Assembly: GCF_019112525.1 (NCBI RefSeq)
Contig: NZ_CP077800.1
Coordinates: 1,116,001-1,180,000, forward strand
DNA length: 64,000 nucleotides
Direction of reading: 5' to 3'
Origin: Modestobacter sp. L9-4
GTDB lineage: Bacteria; Actinomycetota; Actinomycetes; Mycobacteriales; Geodermatophilaceae
The translations under genes were made by a program, and so were the position numbers. Shown in pieces: positions 8,428-17,773 of this stretch. Below the pieces are notes generated by a model. That model searched no databases, was not told the origin of the DNA, and was given only the letters and a program-made list of their open reading frames with translations. How positions within the stretch are numbered: the stretch's first letter is position 1; every line of letters starts with the position of its first letter.

Positions 8428-8957
8428 GAGTCCTCCTCCACCGTCCGGGCGGCCGTCCCGTCGGCACCGGGGCCGGTCGTGAGGTCCTTGCCGAGGAACA
8501 CCGCGTCGGGTGAGTCGGCGTAGACCCCGTAGCCGGGGACCGGGACGTAGCCGGTGCGGTCGTAGAGGGCCAGCGCCTCCGGCTGCTTGTCCCCGGAGTT
8601 GAGGACCAGCTGGCGGTGACCGGCCGCGGCGGCGGTGCGCTCCAGCTCGGCGAGCAGGACCAGCGACAGCCCGCGCCGCCGGAAGTCCGGCTCCACGTAC
8701 ATCCGCTTGAGCTCGGCCACGCCGTCGCCGGACGGGTGGGCGCGCCAGCCGCCGCAGCCGGCGGGCACCCCGCCCACCTCGGCGACCAGGAACAGCCCGT
8801 GGGGTGGGGAGAACTCGGCCGGGTCGACCACCGCCTCGTCGCGCCCGCCGTAGCGGACGACGTACTCCTGCTGCACCCGCTCGACGAGGTGCTGCGCCAC
8901 CGGGTCGGCGTAGCCGACCCGGTGGAGCGTCACCGGCGCCTCAGCCGAAGTGGACAT
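8415..8957 (-). CDS. GNAT-family N-acetyltransferase
   Basis: Acetyl-CoA-dependent acetyltransferase fold, 180 residues from the ATG of MSTSAEAP. Motif A is seen as ELKRMYVEPDFRRRGLSLVLLAELE, with the pyrophosphate-binding RRRGLS; motif B follows in ALALYDRTGYVPVPGYG. The substrate cannot be read from sequence. The start overlaps the thiL stop by 17 bases, which argues against the longer open frame. Confidence 0.85.
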   Translation of the reverse strand: MSTSAEAPVTLHRVGYADPVAQHLVERVQQEYVVRYGGRDEAVVDPAEFSPPHGLFLVAEVGGVPAGCGGWRAHPSGDGVAELKRMYVEPDFRRRGLSLVLLAELERTAAAAGHRQLVLNSGDKQPEALALYDRTGYVPVPGYGVYADSPDAVFLGKDLTTGPGADGTAARTVEEDSWAS

Positions 8958-9984
8958 GCCCGGTCCCCTCCCCCAGTTCCTCGGCGACGCGGGCGGCCGG
9001 CACGCCGTCGACCCGCACGCCCGGCTCCCCACCGGCCGGGACGGCCGTCACGGTGCCGATCACGGCCCATCCTGCCGGGGGCACGACGCCGGCCGGGAAG
9101 GTGGCCACCAGGGCGTGGTCCTCCCCGCCGGTGAGCACCCAGGCCATCGGGTCCCCGCCGAGCGCGGCGGCGACCTGGGCCAGCGGCCCGACCGGGTCGA
9201 AGAAGTGCTCGGCGAGGGCGGCGCGGTCCAGGTCGAGCAGGACGCCGCTGTCGGCGGCCAGGTGCCCGGCGTCGGCGAGCAGCCCGTCGCTGGTGTCGCA
9301 CATCGAGGTCGCTCCGGCGTCCGCCGCGGCCGGGCCGGCGGCGTAGGGCGGGGTGGGCCGGCGGTGGGCACCGACCGCGGCGATCGGCGAGTGGAAGCCG
9401 CGGCGCAGCACGGCCAGCCCGCACGCCGACCAGCCCAGCCGGCCGGCGACGGCGACGACGTCCCCGGGACGGGCCCCGCTGCGCAGCACCGGCGCCCGCC
9501 CCTGCAGGTCGCCCAGCGCGGTCACCGACAGGACGACGGCCGAGCTGTCGGGGGCGCTGGCGGAGGTGTCCCCGCCGACCACCGCGGCGCCGAAGCGCTC
9601 GCACTCCTCGGCCATCCCGGTGGCGACGTCCTCCAGCCACGCCGCCGAGGTGCCCGCGGGGCAGGCCAGCCCGACCAGCAGCGCGGTCGGGACGGCGCCC
9701 ATGGCGGCGACGTCGGCGAGGTTGGCGGCGGCGGCCTTGTGGCCGACGTCCTCCGCCGAGGACCAGTCGCGGCGGAAGTGGCGGCCCTCGACCAGGACGT
9801 CGGTGCAGGCCACCACCCGGCCGTCGGGGGCGCGCACGACCGCGGCGTCGTCGCCGGGACCCACCTCGGCCAGCGCCGCGGTGCCCGAGCGGGCGACCAC
9901 TCGGGCGATGAGGCCGAACTCGCCGACCACGCCCACGCTGTCGGCGGCGTCGGGCCGTGGGATCAGCGGACGGGGCCGAGTCAC
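8941..9984 (-). CDS. thiL: Thiamine-monophosphate kinase
   Basis: Phosphorylates thiamine monophosphate to the active cofactor thiamine diphosphate. It has 347 residues, with N-terminal GDDAAVV metal and nucleotide residues, TDVLVEGRHFRRDW, the DVAAMGAVP segment, and the C-terminal SDGLLADAGHLA signature of the ThiL/PurM-like fold. The GTG start opens MTRPRPLIPRPD. First gene of a three-gene minus-strand operon. The divergent Lrp-like gene starts about 105 bases away. Confidence 0.93.
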   Translation of the reverse strand: MTRPRPLIPRPDAADSVGVVGEFGLIARVVARSGTAALAEVGPGDDAAVVRAPDGRVVACTDVLVEGRHFRRDWSSAEDVGHKAAAANLADVAAMGAVPTALLVGLACPAGTSAAWLEDVATGMAEECERFGAAVVGGDTSASAPDSSAVVLSVTALGDLQGRAPVLRSGARPGDVVAVAGRLGWSACGLAVLRRGFHSPIAAVGAHRRPTPPYAAGPAAADAGATSMCDTSDGLLADAGHLAADSGVLLDLDRAALAEHFFDPVGPLAQVAAALGGDPMAWVLTGGEDHALVATFPAGVVPPAGWAVIGTVTAVPAGGEPGVRVDGVPAARVAEELGEGTGHVHFG

Positions 9985-10088
9985 CGGGCACCCCGTCCGG
10001 CTGGGGTACGTTGCCGGTCTGTCCGCTGCCCGGCGGGCAGGTCGAGCCAGCAGCGGTCGTTCCCGCTCTGCCCGAGGAAGGTCACGTC

Positions 10089-10322
10089 GTGGTCCACGCG
10101 TACATCCTGATCCAGACCGAAGTCGGCAAGGCAGCCGCGGTCGCCGCGAGCATCAGCGAGATCGCCGGCGTGACCAAGGCCGAGGACGTCACCGGCCCCT
10201 ACGACGTGATCGTGCGGGCCGAGGCGAACACCGTCGACGAGCTCGGCCGGCTGGTCGTGGCCCGCGTGCAGTCGGTGGACGGGATCACCCGCACGCTGAC
10301 CTGCCCCGTCGTCAACATCTGA
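10089..10322 (+). CDS. Standalone AsnC/Lrp effector-binding (RAM) domain protein
   Basis: Protein of 77 residues consisting only of the Lrp/AsnC C-terminal ligand-binding alpha-beta sandwich (VHAYILIQTEVGKAAAVAASI...GPYDVIVRAEA...RTLTCPVV). There is no helix-turn-helix, so it cannot bind DNA alone. Such stand-alone RAM proteins form oligomers and bind amino acids; the ligand here is unknown. Start chosen at GTG with AGGAAGG 7 nt upstream rather than the longer frame. TACGTT at 10007-10012 may be its -10 box. Confidence 0.88.
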   Translation: MVHAYILIQTEVGKAAAVAASISEIAGVTKAEDVTGPYDVIVRAEANTVDELGRLVVARVQSVDGITRTLTCPVVNI

Positions 10323-10410
10323 GCCCCTGAGCACGCCGACCCCCGACGCCCCGCCCACCGACCGGGCGCCGGCCGACCCGCTGCGCCGTGCCGCACTGCT
10401 GTCCACCGCG

Positions 10411-10944
10411 GTGCTGGTGCCGCTGGTCGTCGTCCTGCTGGTGCTGGTCAACGTGCGGGGCCGGGGTGGCGACGACGCCGCCGCGACCGGGCCCGCCGAG
10501 GTCTCCGGTGCGACCGCCGACCCGCGCGGGGCCCTGCCGCCGGTGCAGGTGGACACCCCCGACGTCACCCCGGCCGCGGACCTGGCCTGCCCGGTGCTGA
10601 TGGGCCAGCTGCCGCTGGACATCGCCGGCGAGACGTCCCGGCAGGTGCAGTCCGACAGTCCGTTCGCCTACGCCTGGGGCGAGCCGCCGGTGGTGCTGGT
10701 CTGCGGTGTCGAGCCGCCGGCCGGGTACGTCGTCGGTGGGCCGCAGACGTTCATCGTCTCCGGGACGGAGTGGTTCGTCGACACCACGGACCCGGCCGTG
10801 TTCGTCTGGACGACGGTCGACCGCAACGTGCCGGTGCAGGTGCGGGTGCCCTCGACGTCGGACAGCGCGATCCCGACGGCGCTGAGCCCGATCATCGCCA
10901 CCGCGCTCCCCTACGTCGAGCCGGCCCCGGCACCTGCCCGCTGA
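10411..10944 (+). CDS. DUF3515 membrane-anchored protein, N-terminus uncertain
   Basis: Matches the DUF3515 family (M. tuberculosis Rv2980 position, near thiL and gpsA). One N-terminal transmembrane helix (VPLVVVLLVLVNV) is followed by an extracellular domain with two cysteines (LACPVL, LVCGVEPP). The first ATG/GTG/TTG codon is GTG 10411, which falls inside the hydrophobic helix. In-frame codons reach back to CTG 10327 and would give the sensible leader STPTPDAPPTDRAPADPLRR. The real start may therefore be a non-canonical CTG right after the upstream stop. Function unknown. Confidence 0.78.
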   Translation: MLVPLVVVLLVLVNVRGRGGDDAAATGPAEVSGATADPRGALPPVQVDTPDVTPAADLACPVLMGQLPLDIAGETSRQVQSDSPFAYAWGEPPVVLVCGVEPPAGYVVGGPQTFIVSGTEWFVDTTDPAVFVWTTVDRNVPVQVRVPSTSDSAIPTALSPIIATALPYVEPAPAPAR

Positions 10945-10962
10945 CGGCCGGCCGCGGTCCCG

Positions 10963-11613
10963 TCAGGGCGGCGGCAGCCGGTCCAGCTGGGCCCGGGTGA
11001 CCGCCAGCACCTCGGCCCGGGCGGCGTCCGCGTCGCCGGCGACCGAGGCGACGGACACGGTGAACGTCCCGGACGGGCACCAGGAGAACGCCGCCGGGCC
11101 GGCCATGCCGTGCTCGGGTGCCGGGGTGGTGCGCAGCACGAGCAGGCAGCCCGCCGGCAGGTCGGTCGGCCGGGGGTCCAGCGTGCCGCCGTAGTACTCG
11201 GCGTCGTTGCCGGCCAGGTCGGCGGCGTAGGAGGCCGCTCCCCCGGCGTCGGCGAACCGGTCGAGGAAGACGCTGGTCACCTGGTCACCGGACCGCCAGA
11301 ACCGCTCCCAGCCGCTCTGGTAGCCGTACTGGGCGAGGACGCCCTCCTCGTGCTGGGCGTCGTCGCCGTAGCGGGCGACGTCGTCGATCGTCTTCTCCCC
11401 CGCCGGGGGGTCCAGCTCGTCGTCGGGGACCCGCGGCAGGCCGGAGGGCACCTGGTCCAGCAGCAGCGGCTCGAGCGCGGCGGCGTCGGCCGGTGCGGTG
11501 CTGACGGGCGCCGGGACCGCCGGGGCGGCGCCGGAGGGGGCACACCCGGACACCGCCGGGGCGCCGAGCAGCATCAGGGCCGCGGCCGTGGCGGGCCCCC
11601 ACCGCAGGCTCAC
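10963..11613 (-). CDS. Putative secreted lipoprotein
   Basis: Protein of 216 residues with a signal peptide (MSLRWGPATAAALMLLGAP) and lipobox AVSGC near residue 24, so probably lipidated and exported. The mature part starts with a Pro/Ala linker and has scattered Trp/Tyr and two further Cys. I do not recognise the family. It is convergent with the DUF3515 gene and sits 55 bases below the start of nothing else on its strand except the downstream C-S lyase gene, whose stop lies further along. Confidence 0.72.
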   Translation of the reverse strand: MSLRWGPATAAALMLLGAPAVSGCAPSGAAPAVPAPVSTAPADAAALEPLLLDQVPSGLPRVPDDELDPPAGEKTIDDVARYGDDAQHEEGVLAQYGYQSGWERFWRSGDQVTSVFLDRFADAGGAASYAADLAGNDAEYYGGTLDPRPTDLPAGCLLVLRTTPAPEHGMAGPAAFSWCPSGTFTVSVASVAGDADAARAEVLAVTRAQLDRLPPP

Positions 11614-11668
11614 CGCACCTGCCCGGTCATCGTCGCCGACCCTAGTCGAGCCGGCGCGGTGCGGCCGC

Positions 11669-12841
11669 TCAGCCGCGCAGCGCCGGGAGCCCGGCCAGCG
11701 CCTGCTCGAGGTCGGCGACCAGGTCGGCGGTGTCCTCGATGCCGCAGGAGAAGCGCACGAAGCCGCCCGGGACGGCGTCCCCGCCCCACTGCGCCCGCCG
11801 GTCGACCGTGGTGTGCAGCCCGCCGAAGCTGGTGGCGGCGAGGAGGAACCGGCCGGCCCGGACGAGGGCCGCGACCGCGTCGGCGTCGGCGAGCTCGGCG
11901 GACACCACGCCGTTCTGCCGCAGCATCTGCCGGCTGGCGAGCTCGTAGGACGGGTCGCCGGGCCGGCCGGGCCAGCGCACGCCGCGCACGGCCGGGGAGG
12001 CGACCAGCACCTCGACCAGGGCCGCGGCGTTGGCCGCCTGCCGGGCCAGCCGCAGGTCCAGGGTGCCCATCGACCGGTGCGCCAGCCAGGCCTCGAACGG
12101 CCCGGGCGGGTTGCCGGTGGTCTTCCGCCAGGCCGCGACCCGGGCGTACAGCTCGCGGCCCTTCTCGGTGCGGGCGGTGCTCACGTGCCCGAGCAGGACG
12201 TCGCTGTGCCCGGTCAGCGCCTTGGTGTCCGCGGCCACGACGACGTCGGCGCCGAGTTCCAGCGGCCGCTGCCCGATGGGGGTGGCGGTGGTGTTGTCGA
12301 CCACCAGCACCGCACCGGCGGCCTGGGTGGCCCGGGCGACGGCGGCGATGTCGCAGACGTCCAGCTGCGGGTTGCTCGGGGTCTCCAGCAGCACCAGCCG
12401 GGCGCCGTCGAGGTCACCGCGGGCGGCGACCGCCGCGATCTCCAGGGTGGGCACCAGCTCGACGGTCAGCCCCAGCCGCTCCAGCTCGTCGCGGCCCAGC
12501 ACCCGACTGGCGTAGTAGCCGTCCGACGGCAGCACCACCCGGTCACCGGCCGAGGCCAGCGCGAGCACCGCGGAGCTGATCGCCGCCATGCCCGTGGCGA
12601 AGGACAGGCAGTCGCCGCCGTCGAGCTCGCCGACCGCGCGCTCGAACACCCTCAGCGTGGGGTTGTCGGCGCGGGCGTAGGAGTCCGCGCCGCCGGCACC
12701 CGGGGGCTGGTCGCCCAGGTGGTACGGGGCGGCGAACACCGGGGAGGGTCGCAGCGGCGTGCCCGGCACGACCGGCTCGTCACCGGCGTGCGCCAGGCGC
12801 GTGCCGTCCCCGAAGGGGCTCAGGTCCTCAGCGCTGCTCAC
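11669..12841 (-). CDS. Cystathionine gamma-lyase / Cys-Met metabolism PLP enzyme
   Basis: Trans-sulfuration-family PLP enzyme of 390 residues. SYARADNPTLRVFERAVGELDGG and the FATGMAAISSAVLAL segment bind the cofactor phosphate. The Schiff-base lysine lies in ADTKALTGHSDVLLGHV, and the C-terminal SFGGLHTTVDRR / FVRFSCGIED substrate loop is conserved. Family members cleave cystathionine to cysteine or make homocysteine; sequence alone does not settle which, although gamma-lyase is the usual assignment beside gpsA in actinobacteria. Cytoplasmic. Confidence 0.85.
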   Translation of the reverse strand: MSSAEDLSPFGDGTRLAHAGDEPVVPGTPLRPSPVFAAPYHLGDQPPGAGGADSYARADNPTLRVFERAVGELDGGDCLSFATGMAAISSAVLALASAGDRVVLPSDGYYASRVLGRDELERLGLTVELVPTLEIAAVAARGDLDGARLVLLETPSNPQLDVCDIAAVARATQAAGAVLVVDNTTATPIGQRPLELGADVVVAADTKALTGHSDVLLGHVSTARTEKGRELYARVAAWRKTTGNPPGPFEAWLAHRSMGTLDLRLARQAANAAALVEVLVASPAVRGVRWPGRPGDPSYELASRQMLRQNGVVSAELADADAVAALVRAGRFLLAATSFGGLHTTVDRRAQWGGDAVPGGFVRFSCGIEDTADLVADLEQALAGLPALRG

Positions 12842-12865
12842 AGGTCCTCCTCGGTGGCGCGGCCC

Positions 12866-13861
12866 CTACTCGGGCTTCGCCTCGCGGGACATCATCTCCC
12901 GCACCATCTGCCCGGCCGACTCGCCCTCGTGGCAGACCCGGACGACGGCCTCGGTGATCGGCACGTCGACCCCGTGCGCCCGCGCCAGGTCCAGCACCGA
13001 CCGGCAGCTCTTCACGCCCTCGGCGGTCTGCCGGGTGATCTGCTCGACCTGGGCCACCGACATGCCCTGACCCAGGTGCTCCCCGAACGTGCGGTTGCGC
13101 GACAGCGGCGAGGAGCAGGTGGCGACCAGGTCACCGAGCCCGGCCAGCCCGGCGAACGTGGTGGGGTCCGCGCCCAGCGCCATGCCCAGCCGCGCGGTCT
13201 CGGCCAGCCCGCGGGTGATCAGCGAGGCCCGGGTGTTGTCGCCGTAGCCCAGCCCCTCGGCGATGCCGCAGGCCAGCGCGATGACGTTCTTCACCGCCCC
13301 GCCCAGCTCGCAGCCCACCAGGTCGGAGTTCGTGTACGGGCGGAAGTAACGGGTCGAGCAGGCGGCCTGCAGGGCCTCGCCGCGGGCGGTGTCGGTGCAG
13401 GCGATGACGGTGGCCGAGGGCTGCTCCTCAGCGATCTCCCGGGCCAGGTTCGGGCCCGACAGCGCGGCCACCCGGTCGGCACCGGCGCCGGTCACCTCGC
13501 AGATGACCTCGCTCATCCGCTTCGTCGTCCCGAGCTCGACGCCCTTCATCAGCGACAGCAGCGAGGCGTCCCCGGGCAGCAGCGGCGCCCAGCCGGAGAG
13601 GTTGTCGCGCAGCGTCTGGCTGGGGACCGCCAGCACCACGACGTCGGCACCGTCGAGGGCGTCGGCGGCGTCGGCGGTGGCCCGGACGGCGTCGGGCAGC
13701 CGGACGCCGGGCAGGTAGTCGGCGTTCTCGCGGCCGGCCTGGATCGCGGCGACCAGCTCGGGACGGCGGGCGTGCAGGGTCACCGCGCAGCCGGCGTCGG
13801 CGAGGACCTTGGCGAAGGTGGTGCCCCAGGACCCGGCGCCGAGCACCGCGGCGCGGGTCAC
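12866..13861 (-). CDS. gpsA: Glycerol-3-phosphate dehydrogenase [NAD(P)+]
   Basis: Reduces dihydroxyacetone phosphate to sn-glycerol-3-phosphate for phospholipid synthesis. It has 331 residues. The N-terminal Rossmann motif is [19 protein letters not shown], the catalytic lysine region is [23 protein letters not shown], and [23 protein letters not shown] is the family signature. The GTG start overlaps the stop of the upstream acyltransferase gene (GTGA), pairing two successive phospholipid-synthesis activities. Confidence 0.96.
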   Translation of the reverse strand: MTRAAVLGAGSWGTTFAKVLADAGCAVTLHARRPELVAAIQAGRENADYLPGVRLPDAVRATADAADALDGADVVVLAVPSQTLRDNLSGWAPLLPGDASLLSLMKGVELGTTKRMSEVICEVTGAGADRVAALSGPNLAREIAEEQPSATVIACTDTARGEALQAACSTRYFRPYTNSDLVGCELGGAVKNVIALACGIAEGLGYGDNTRASLITRGLAETARLGMALGADPTTFAGLAGLGDLVATCSSPLSRNRTFGEHLGQGMSVAQVEQITRQTAEGVKSCRSVLDLARAHGVDVPITEAVVRVCHEGESAGQMVREMMSREAKPE

Positions 13862-14655
13862 GCGGCCGTCCCGGGCCGCGACCGGCGGACCGGGCGGGGG
13901 TGGAACGCGGTGGGCGGCTGCTCGCCGCGCAGCTCGCCGAGCTGGTCGCGGACGCGGGTCATCAGCAGGTCGGTGACCTCGCGCAGCAGCTCACCCGACA
14001 GCGGCTCACCGGCGCGCACCGCGGCGCGCTGGGCGGAGAGGTCGACGGGCTCGCCGACCAGGTACTCCGCCGGGGCGCGCAGCCGCAGGTGCAGCTTCTT
14101 GGCGTGGTAGTCGTGCACCCGCTGGGGGCCCCACTGGGCGACCGGCAGCACCGTGACGTCGGTGGTCAGCGCCAGCCGGGCCACCCCGGTGCGGGCCTGC
14201 ATCGGCCACCACTCGGGGTCGCGGGTGACCGAGCCCTCGGGGTAGATGACCACGACGTCGCCGGCGTCCAGCGCGGCCTTGGCCGCGTGCACCGAGGAGC
14301 TGGCCGCGCTGGAGCTGCGGGCGACCGGGATCTGCCCGGCGGCGCGCAGGATCGTGCCGGCCAGCCCGGTGAACAGGGCGTCCTTGGCCAGGAAGTGCGG
14401 CACCCGGCCGGCGTCCCAGACCAGCCGCGCGGAGGCCAGCGGGTCCAGCACCGAGACGTGATTGGCCACCAGCAGCACCCCGCCGGTGGGCGGGATCCGG
14501 TCGGCGTGCCGGTAGCGCAGCGAGAACACCACCGAGGCGACCGGGTAGATGACGGCGACGCACAGCGCGAGCGCGAAGGGCACCGGACGGCGGGTCTGCC
14601 GGCGCGGTGGGCGGGGGGCGTGCCCCACCCCGGCGGGCGACTCGTCCTGCGGCAT
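13858..14655 (-). CDS. 1-acyl-glycerol-3-phosphate acyltransferase family (PlsC-like)
   Basis: Membrane-bound acyltransferase of 265 residues that would acylate lysophosphatidate. One N-terminal hydrophobic helix (about 26-46) precedes the catalytic NHxxxxD box (H66 and D71 in NHVSVLD). The acceptor motif is PEGSVTRD near residue 133. Start is the ATG of MPQDESPAG, with GGGGAGAGG upstream. It is translationally coupled to gpsA, so substrate maker and consumer are together. Confidence 0.9.
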   Translation of the reverse strand: MPQDESPAGVGHAPRPPRRQTRRPVPFALALCVAVIYPVASVVFSLRYRHADRIPPTGGVLLVANHVSVLDPLASARLVWDAGRVPHFLAKDALFTGLAGTILRAAGQIPVARSSSAASSSVHAAKAALDAGDVVVIYPEGSVTRDPEWWPMQARTGVARLALTTDVTVLPVAQWGPQRVHDYHAKKLHLRLRAPAEYLVGEPVDLSAQRAAVRAGEPLSGELLREVTDLLMTRVRDQLGELRGEQPPTAFHPRPVRRSRPGTAA

Positions 14656-14773
14656 CGGCGCACCTCTCCCCTCGGCGGGCCGCGGTGTGACCCCGCTCCT
14701 GATCGTGCCCCCTGGCCCCCGGCGGCACGCACGCGGCCCCGGGTGCGCGTCCCGCGTGTCGCCCGAGGCGTGG

Positions 14774-16279
14774 TCAGCCCAGCGCGGCCGACCGGTGGGT
14801 GGTGCGGCCGCCGACGAGGGTGGCCAGGACCTGCGTCGTCCGCAGTCCGGCGGCGCCGTCGCGGGCCAGCACCGTCGCGGGCGGCTCGGCCACCACGACC
14901 AGGTCGGCGACGTCGCCGACCTGCACGCCGCGCCGCCCGCCGCTGGCCGCGGCGAGCGCGGTGTCGAGGTCCAGGTGCTGCTCGGGGTGCCAGGCGTCGC
15001 GGGCGTCGAGCGAGCGGTGGACGGCGGCGGCGATGCCGTCCCAGGGGTCCAGCGGCGCGACCGGGGCGTCGGAGCCCAGCACCAGCTCCGCCCCGGCGTC
15101 GGCCAGCGCGCGGTAGGGGAACGCGCGGGCGGTGGCCCCGGCCCAGTGCAGGTCGGCGGCGTCCCGGTCGTCGACGGCGTGCCGGGGCTGGACACTGGCG
15201 ACCACCCCGAGCGCGGCGAAGCGCGGCAGGTCCGCGGCGTGCACCTGCTGGGCGTGCTCGACCCGGCCGGTCACCCCCGCGGCGGCGAACCCGTCCAGCG
15301 CCACGGCCACGGCCCGGTCGCCGATGGCGTGCACCGACCGGTCCAGCCCGGCGTCCGCGGCCCGGCGCAGCAGCCGGGCCAGCTCGGCCGGCGGGGTGCG
15401 CAGCAGCCCGTGCGCCTCCGGCCCGGTCAGGCCCGGGTAGGGCCGGTCGCAGAAGGCGGTGCGGGTGCCCAGCGAGCCGTCGACGAACACCTTGAGCGGG
15501 CCGACCCGCAGCCGGTCGGCCGCCACCGCGTCGGTCACACCGGGCAGCGGGTCACCGCTGCGCAGCCCGGCGGCGATCGTCGCCTCCAGCCGGTCCACGT
15601 AGACCGCGGTGCGCACCCGCAGCGGCGGGCCGCCGGGCGCCAGCGCGGCCCGCCGCGCCCAGTCGGTCACCAGGTCGCCGTACTCGAAGTCGGTGACGGC
15701 GGTGACCCCGCGGGCGGCGGCCGCGGCGGCGGCGTCGAACACCCAGCGGTCAACCACCGCCGGGGCCGCACCGGCCGCGCGGGCGAAGACCTCCATCGCC
15801 TCGTGCTCCCGGACGACGCCGCTCGGCTCGCGCACGCCCAGCAGGTGCGCCGCGACGGTGCTGCACCAGGCCGTGTGCAGGTCGCCGCTGATCAGCACGA
15901 CGGGCACCCCGGGCAGCGCGGCGTCCAGCACCGCCGCCGACGCCGGCTCGGGCCACAGCGCGTCGCGGAAGCCCTGGCCGACCACGAACCCGCCAGGGGC
16001 GCCGTCCGGCAGCGCGGCGGCCACCAGCGCGGCGGCCACCAGCGCGGCGGCCACCGCGGCCGAACCTGCGGCGGAGACGTCGATCCGCTGCCGCGCCGCC
16101 GCCCACTGCTCCAGGTGCACGTGCCCGTCGACCAGCCCGGGCAGCAGCACGGCGCCGTCGAGGTCGAGCACGTCGGCGGCGGCCAGGTCGGTGCCGACAG
16201 CGGTCACCCGGCCGCCGTCCAGCAGCACGTCCTGGACGACCCCGCCCAGCCGCGCCCGGCGCAGGAGCAGCCGGCTCAC
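14774..16279 (-). CDS. Amidohydrolase (YtcJ-like metal-dependent hydrolase)
   Basis: TIM-barrel amidohydrolase of 501 residues. The first metal ligands are H53 and H55 in DGHVHLEQ. Later metal or catalytic positions appear as VHAIGDRAV, GRVEHAQQVH and LGSDAPVAPLDPW, the pattern of the amidohydrolase_3 (YtcJ/NfdA) family. Substrate unknown. The GTG start overlaps the stop of the serine hydrolase gene (GTGA). Residues around 70-85 contain three VAAAL units encoded by a 15-bp tandem repeat. Confidence 0.87.
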   Translation of the reverse strand: MSRLLLRRARLGGVVQDVLLDGGRVTAVGTDLAAADVLDLDGAVLLPGLVDGHVHLEQWAAARQRIDVSAAGSAAVAAALVAAALVAAALPDGAPGGFVVGQGFRDALWPEPASAAVLDAALPGVPVVLISGDLHTAWCSTVAAHLLGVREPSGVVREHEAMEVFARAAGAAPAVVDRWVFDAAAAAAARGVTAVTDFEYGDLVTDWARRAALAPGGPPLRVRTAVYVDRLEATIAAGLRSGDPLPGVTDAVAADRLRVGPLKVFVDGSLGTRTAFCDRPYPGLTGPEAHGLLRTPPAELARLLRRAADAGLDRSVHAIGDRAVAVALDGFAAAGVTGRVEHAQQVHAADLPRFAALGVVASVQPRHAVDDRDAADLHWAGATARAFPYRALADAGAELVLGSDAPVAPLDPWDGIAAAVHRSLDARDAWHPEQHLDLDTALAAASGGRRGVQVGDVADLVVVAEPPATVLARDGAAGLRTTQVLATLVGGRTTHRSAALG

Positions 16280-17682
16280 CCGGCGACCTGCCCGGCCCGC
16301 CGGGCGCGGAAGACCTCCTCCGGCCACGCCGTGATGCCGCCGAGCCGGACCGACGCGGCGGTGCCGTCCGCGGCCCACTCGTAGGTGACGGCCTCCCCCG
16401 CCGAGCCGAAGCCGGCCACCGACTCCTGGCGCAGCACGCCCGGGGCCTCCGGCGAGAGCTCCAGGAAGTCCTCGGCCGGTTCCGGGGCACCGGGGTGCAG
16501 CAGCACCAGGCGGCCGCCCAGCAGCGCGACGTCGGTGGTGCCCCAGAGGTTGACGAAGCGGCCGGCGTGCCGCGTCAGCTCCGGCGTCGGGGCGGTCGCA
16601 CCCCCCGGCGCGGCCAGCGCCAGGTCCAGCAGTGCGAACAGCCCGCGGGCCAGGGCGTCGGCGGGCCCGTCGACGGCGTTGGTGAGCACGCTGACCACCA
16701 CCCGGGCCTCGGGGTCGATCCAGGTGCGGGTGATGTGGCCGGGGTAGCCGCCGCTGTGCCCGACCAGCGTCCGGTCGCCCTGGGTGCGCAGGTCCATGCC
16801 CAGGCCGTAGTGCCGGGCGGGCTTGCCGTGCGCCTCCACGACCGACTCCGGACGGCGCATCAGCCGCTTGCTCGCCTCGGTCAGCAGCGCCGGGTCCCCG
16901 GCGAAGTGCGCGGCGCCGAAGCCGGTGAGGTCGCGGGCGGTCGAGAAGAAGCCGGTCGCGGCGGCCATCGCCCGGGTGTCGACGTGCGGGACCGTGAGCC
17001 GGGAGTCCTCGCCGTCCAGCAGCCCGGTGTGCCCGGCGGCGAAGTCCGCTGCCCGGGCCGGGTCCCACTCCGGACCGGTGTCGGCCAGGCCCAGCCGGTC
17101 GACCACCGCGGCCTGCACGTGCGCGGCGTACGTCGTACCGGTGACCGCCTCGATCGCCAGGCCCAGCAGCGAGTAGCCGATGTTGGAGTACTTGAAGTGC
17201 TCGTTGGGCTCGAACACCGCTCCCTCGCCGGTGGCGATCTCCAGCAGCAGGCGCTCGTCGGGGAAGGGCTGCAGCAGCTGCCAGTGGTCGTTGTCCCCGC
17301 CGTCCCGGATGACGCCGCCCTGGTGCCCGAGCAGCTCGCGCACCGTCACCGGCGCCAGCGGCGTCCCGGCCAGCGCGGGCACGTGTGCGGCGATCGGGTC
17401 GTCCAGCCGCATCCTGCCGGCCTCGACCAGCTGCAGGACGGCGGTCGCGGTGAACGTCTTGGAGTGCGAGGCGATGCGGAACAGGTGCCCCGGCGTCAGC
17501 GGCGCCCCGGTCGACACGTCCGCGACGCCGAGCGCGGTGTCCAGCACCAGCCGGTCGCCCACCCGGACGGCGGCCTGCACGCCGGGCACCCGCAGCTTGC
17601 GGCGCTGCAGCTCCAGCCACGACTCCAGGTACGGGGCGGCGGCCGCGGCCACCTCGGCGGTCTGCTCGGGGCTGCTGCTCAT
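16276..17682 (-). CDS. Serine hydrolase, class C beta-lactamase-like
   Basis: Penicillin-binding-protein-like serine hydrolase of 468 residues. The active SxxK is S72-H-S-K75, YSN (KYSNIGYSLLG) is near residue 165, and HSGGYPG supplies the third motif. There is no obvious signal peptide, so it is probably cytoplasmic and an esterase or peptidase rather than a resistance enzyme. The C-terminal 130 residues resemble a lipocalin-like beta domain. Start is the ATG of MSSSPEQTAE; the vast open frame above it is antisense to ppk and is not real. Cotranscribed with the amidohydrolase. Confidence 0.87.
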   Translation of the reverse strand: MSSSPEQTAEVAAAAAPYLESWLELQRRKLRVPGVQAAVRVGDRLVLDTALGVADVSTGAPLTPGHLFRIASHSKTFTATAVLQLVEAGRMRLDDPIAAHVPALAGTPLAPVTVRELLGHQGGVIRDGGDNDHWQLLQPFPDERLLLEIATGEGAVFEPNEHFKYSNIGYSLLGLAIEAVTGTTYAAHVQAAVVDRLGLADTGPEWDPARAADFAAGHTGLLDGEDSRLTVPHVDTRAMAAATGFFSTARDLTGFGAAHFAGDPALLTEASKRLMRRPESVVEAHGKPARHYGLGMDLRTQGDRTLVGHSGGYPGHITRTWIDPEARVVVSVLTNAVDGPADALARGLFALLDLALAAPGGATAPTPELTRHAGRFVNLWGTTDVALLGGRLVLLHPGAPEPAEDFLELSPEAPGVLRQESVAGFGSAGEAVTYEWAADGTAASVRLGGITAWPEEVFRARRAGQVAG

Positions 17683-17773
17683 GGGGTGCGCTCCTGGGGC
17701 GGGGACGGGTGCCGGGGAGCAGACCACCACACCGGCCGAGCCGCACCGCACCGGGGTGTGCTCACATCGGGGT

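Noticed and set aside
11498..14110. 870-codon + frame over the C-S lyase and gpsA
   Set aside because: Antisense to well-supported genes; composition is Arg/Gly/Ala-rich noise.
16276..17682. Beta-lactamase resistance gene
   Set aside because: No signal peptide; the family is mostly esterase or peptidase; located with an amidohydrolase.
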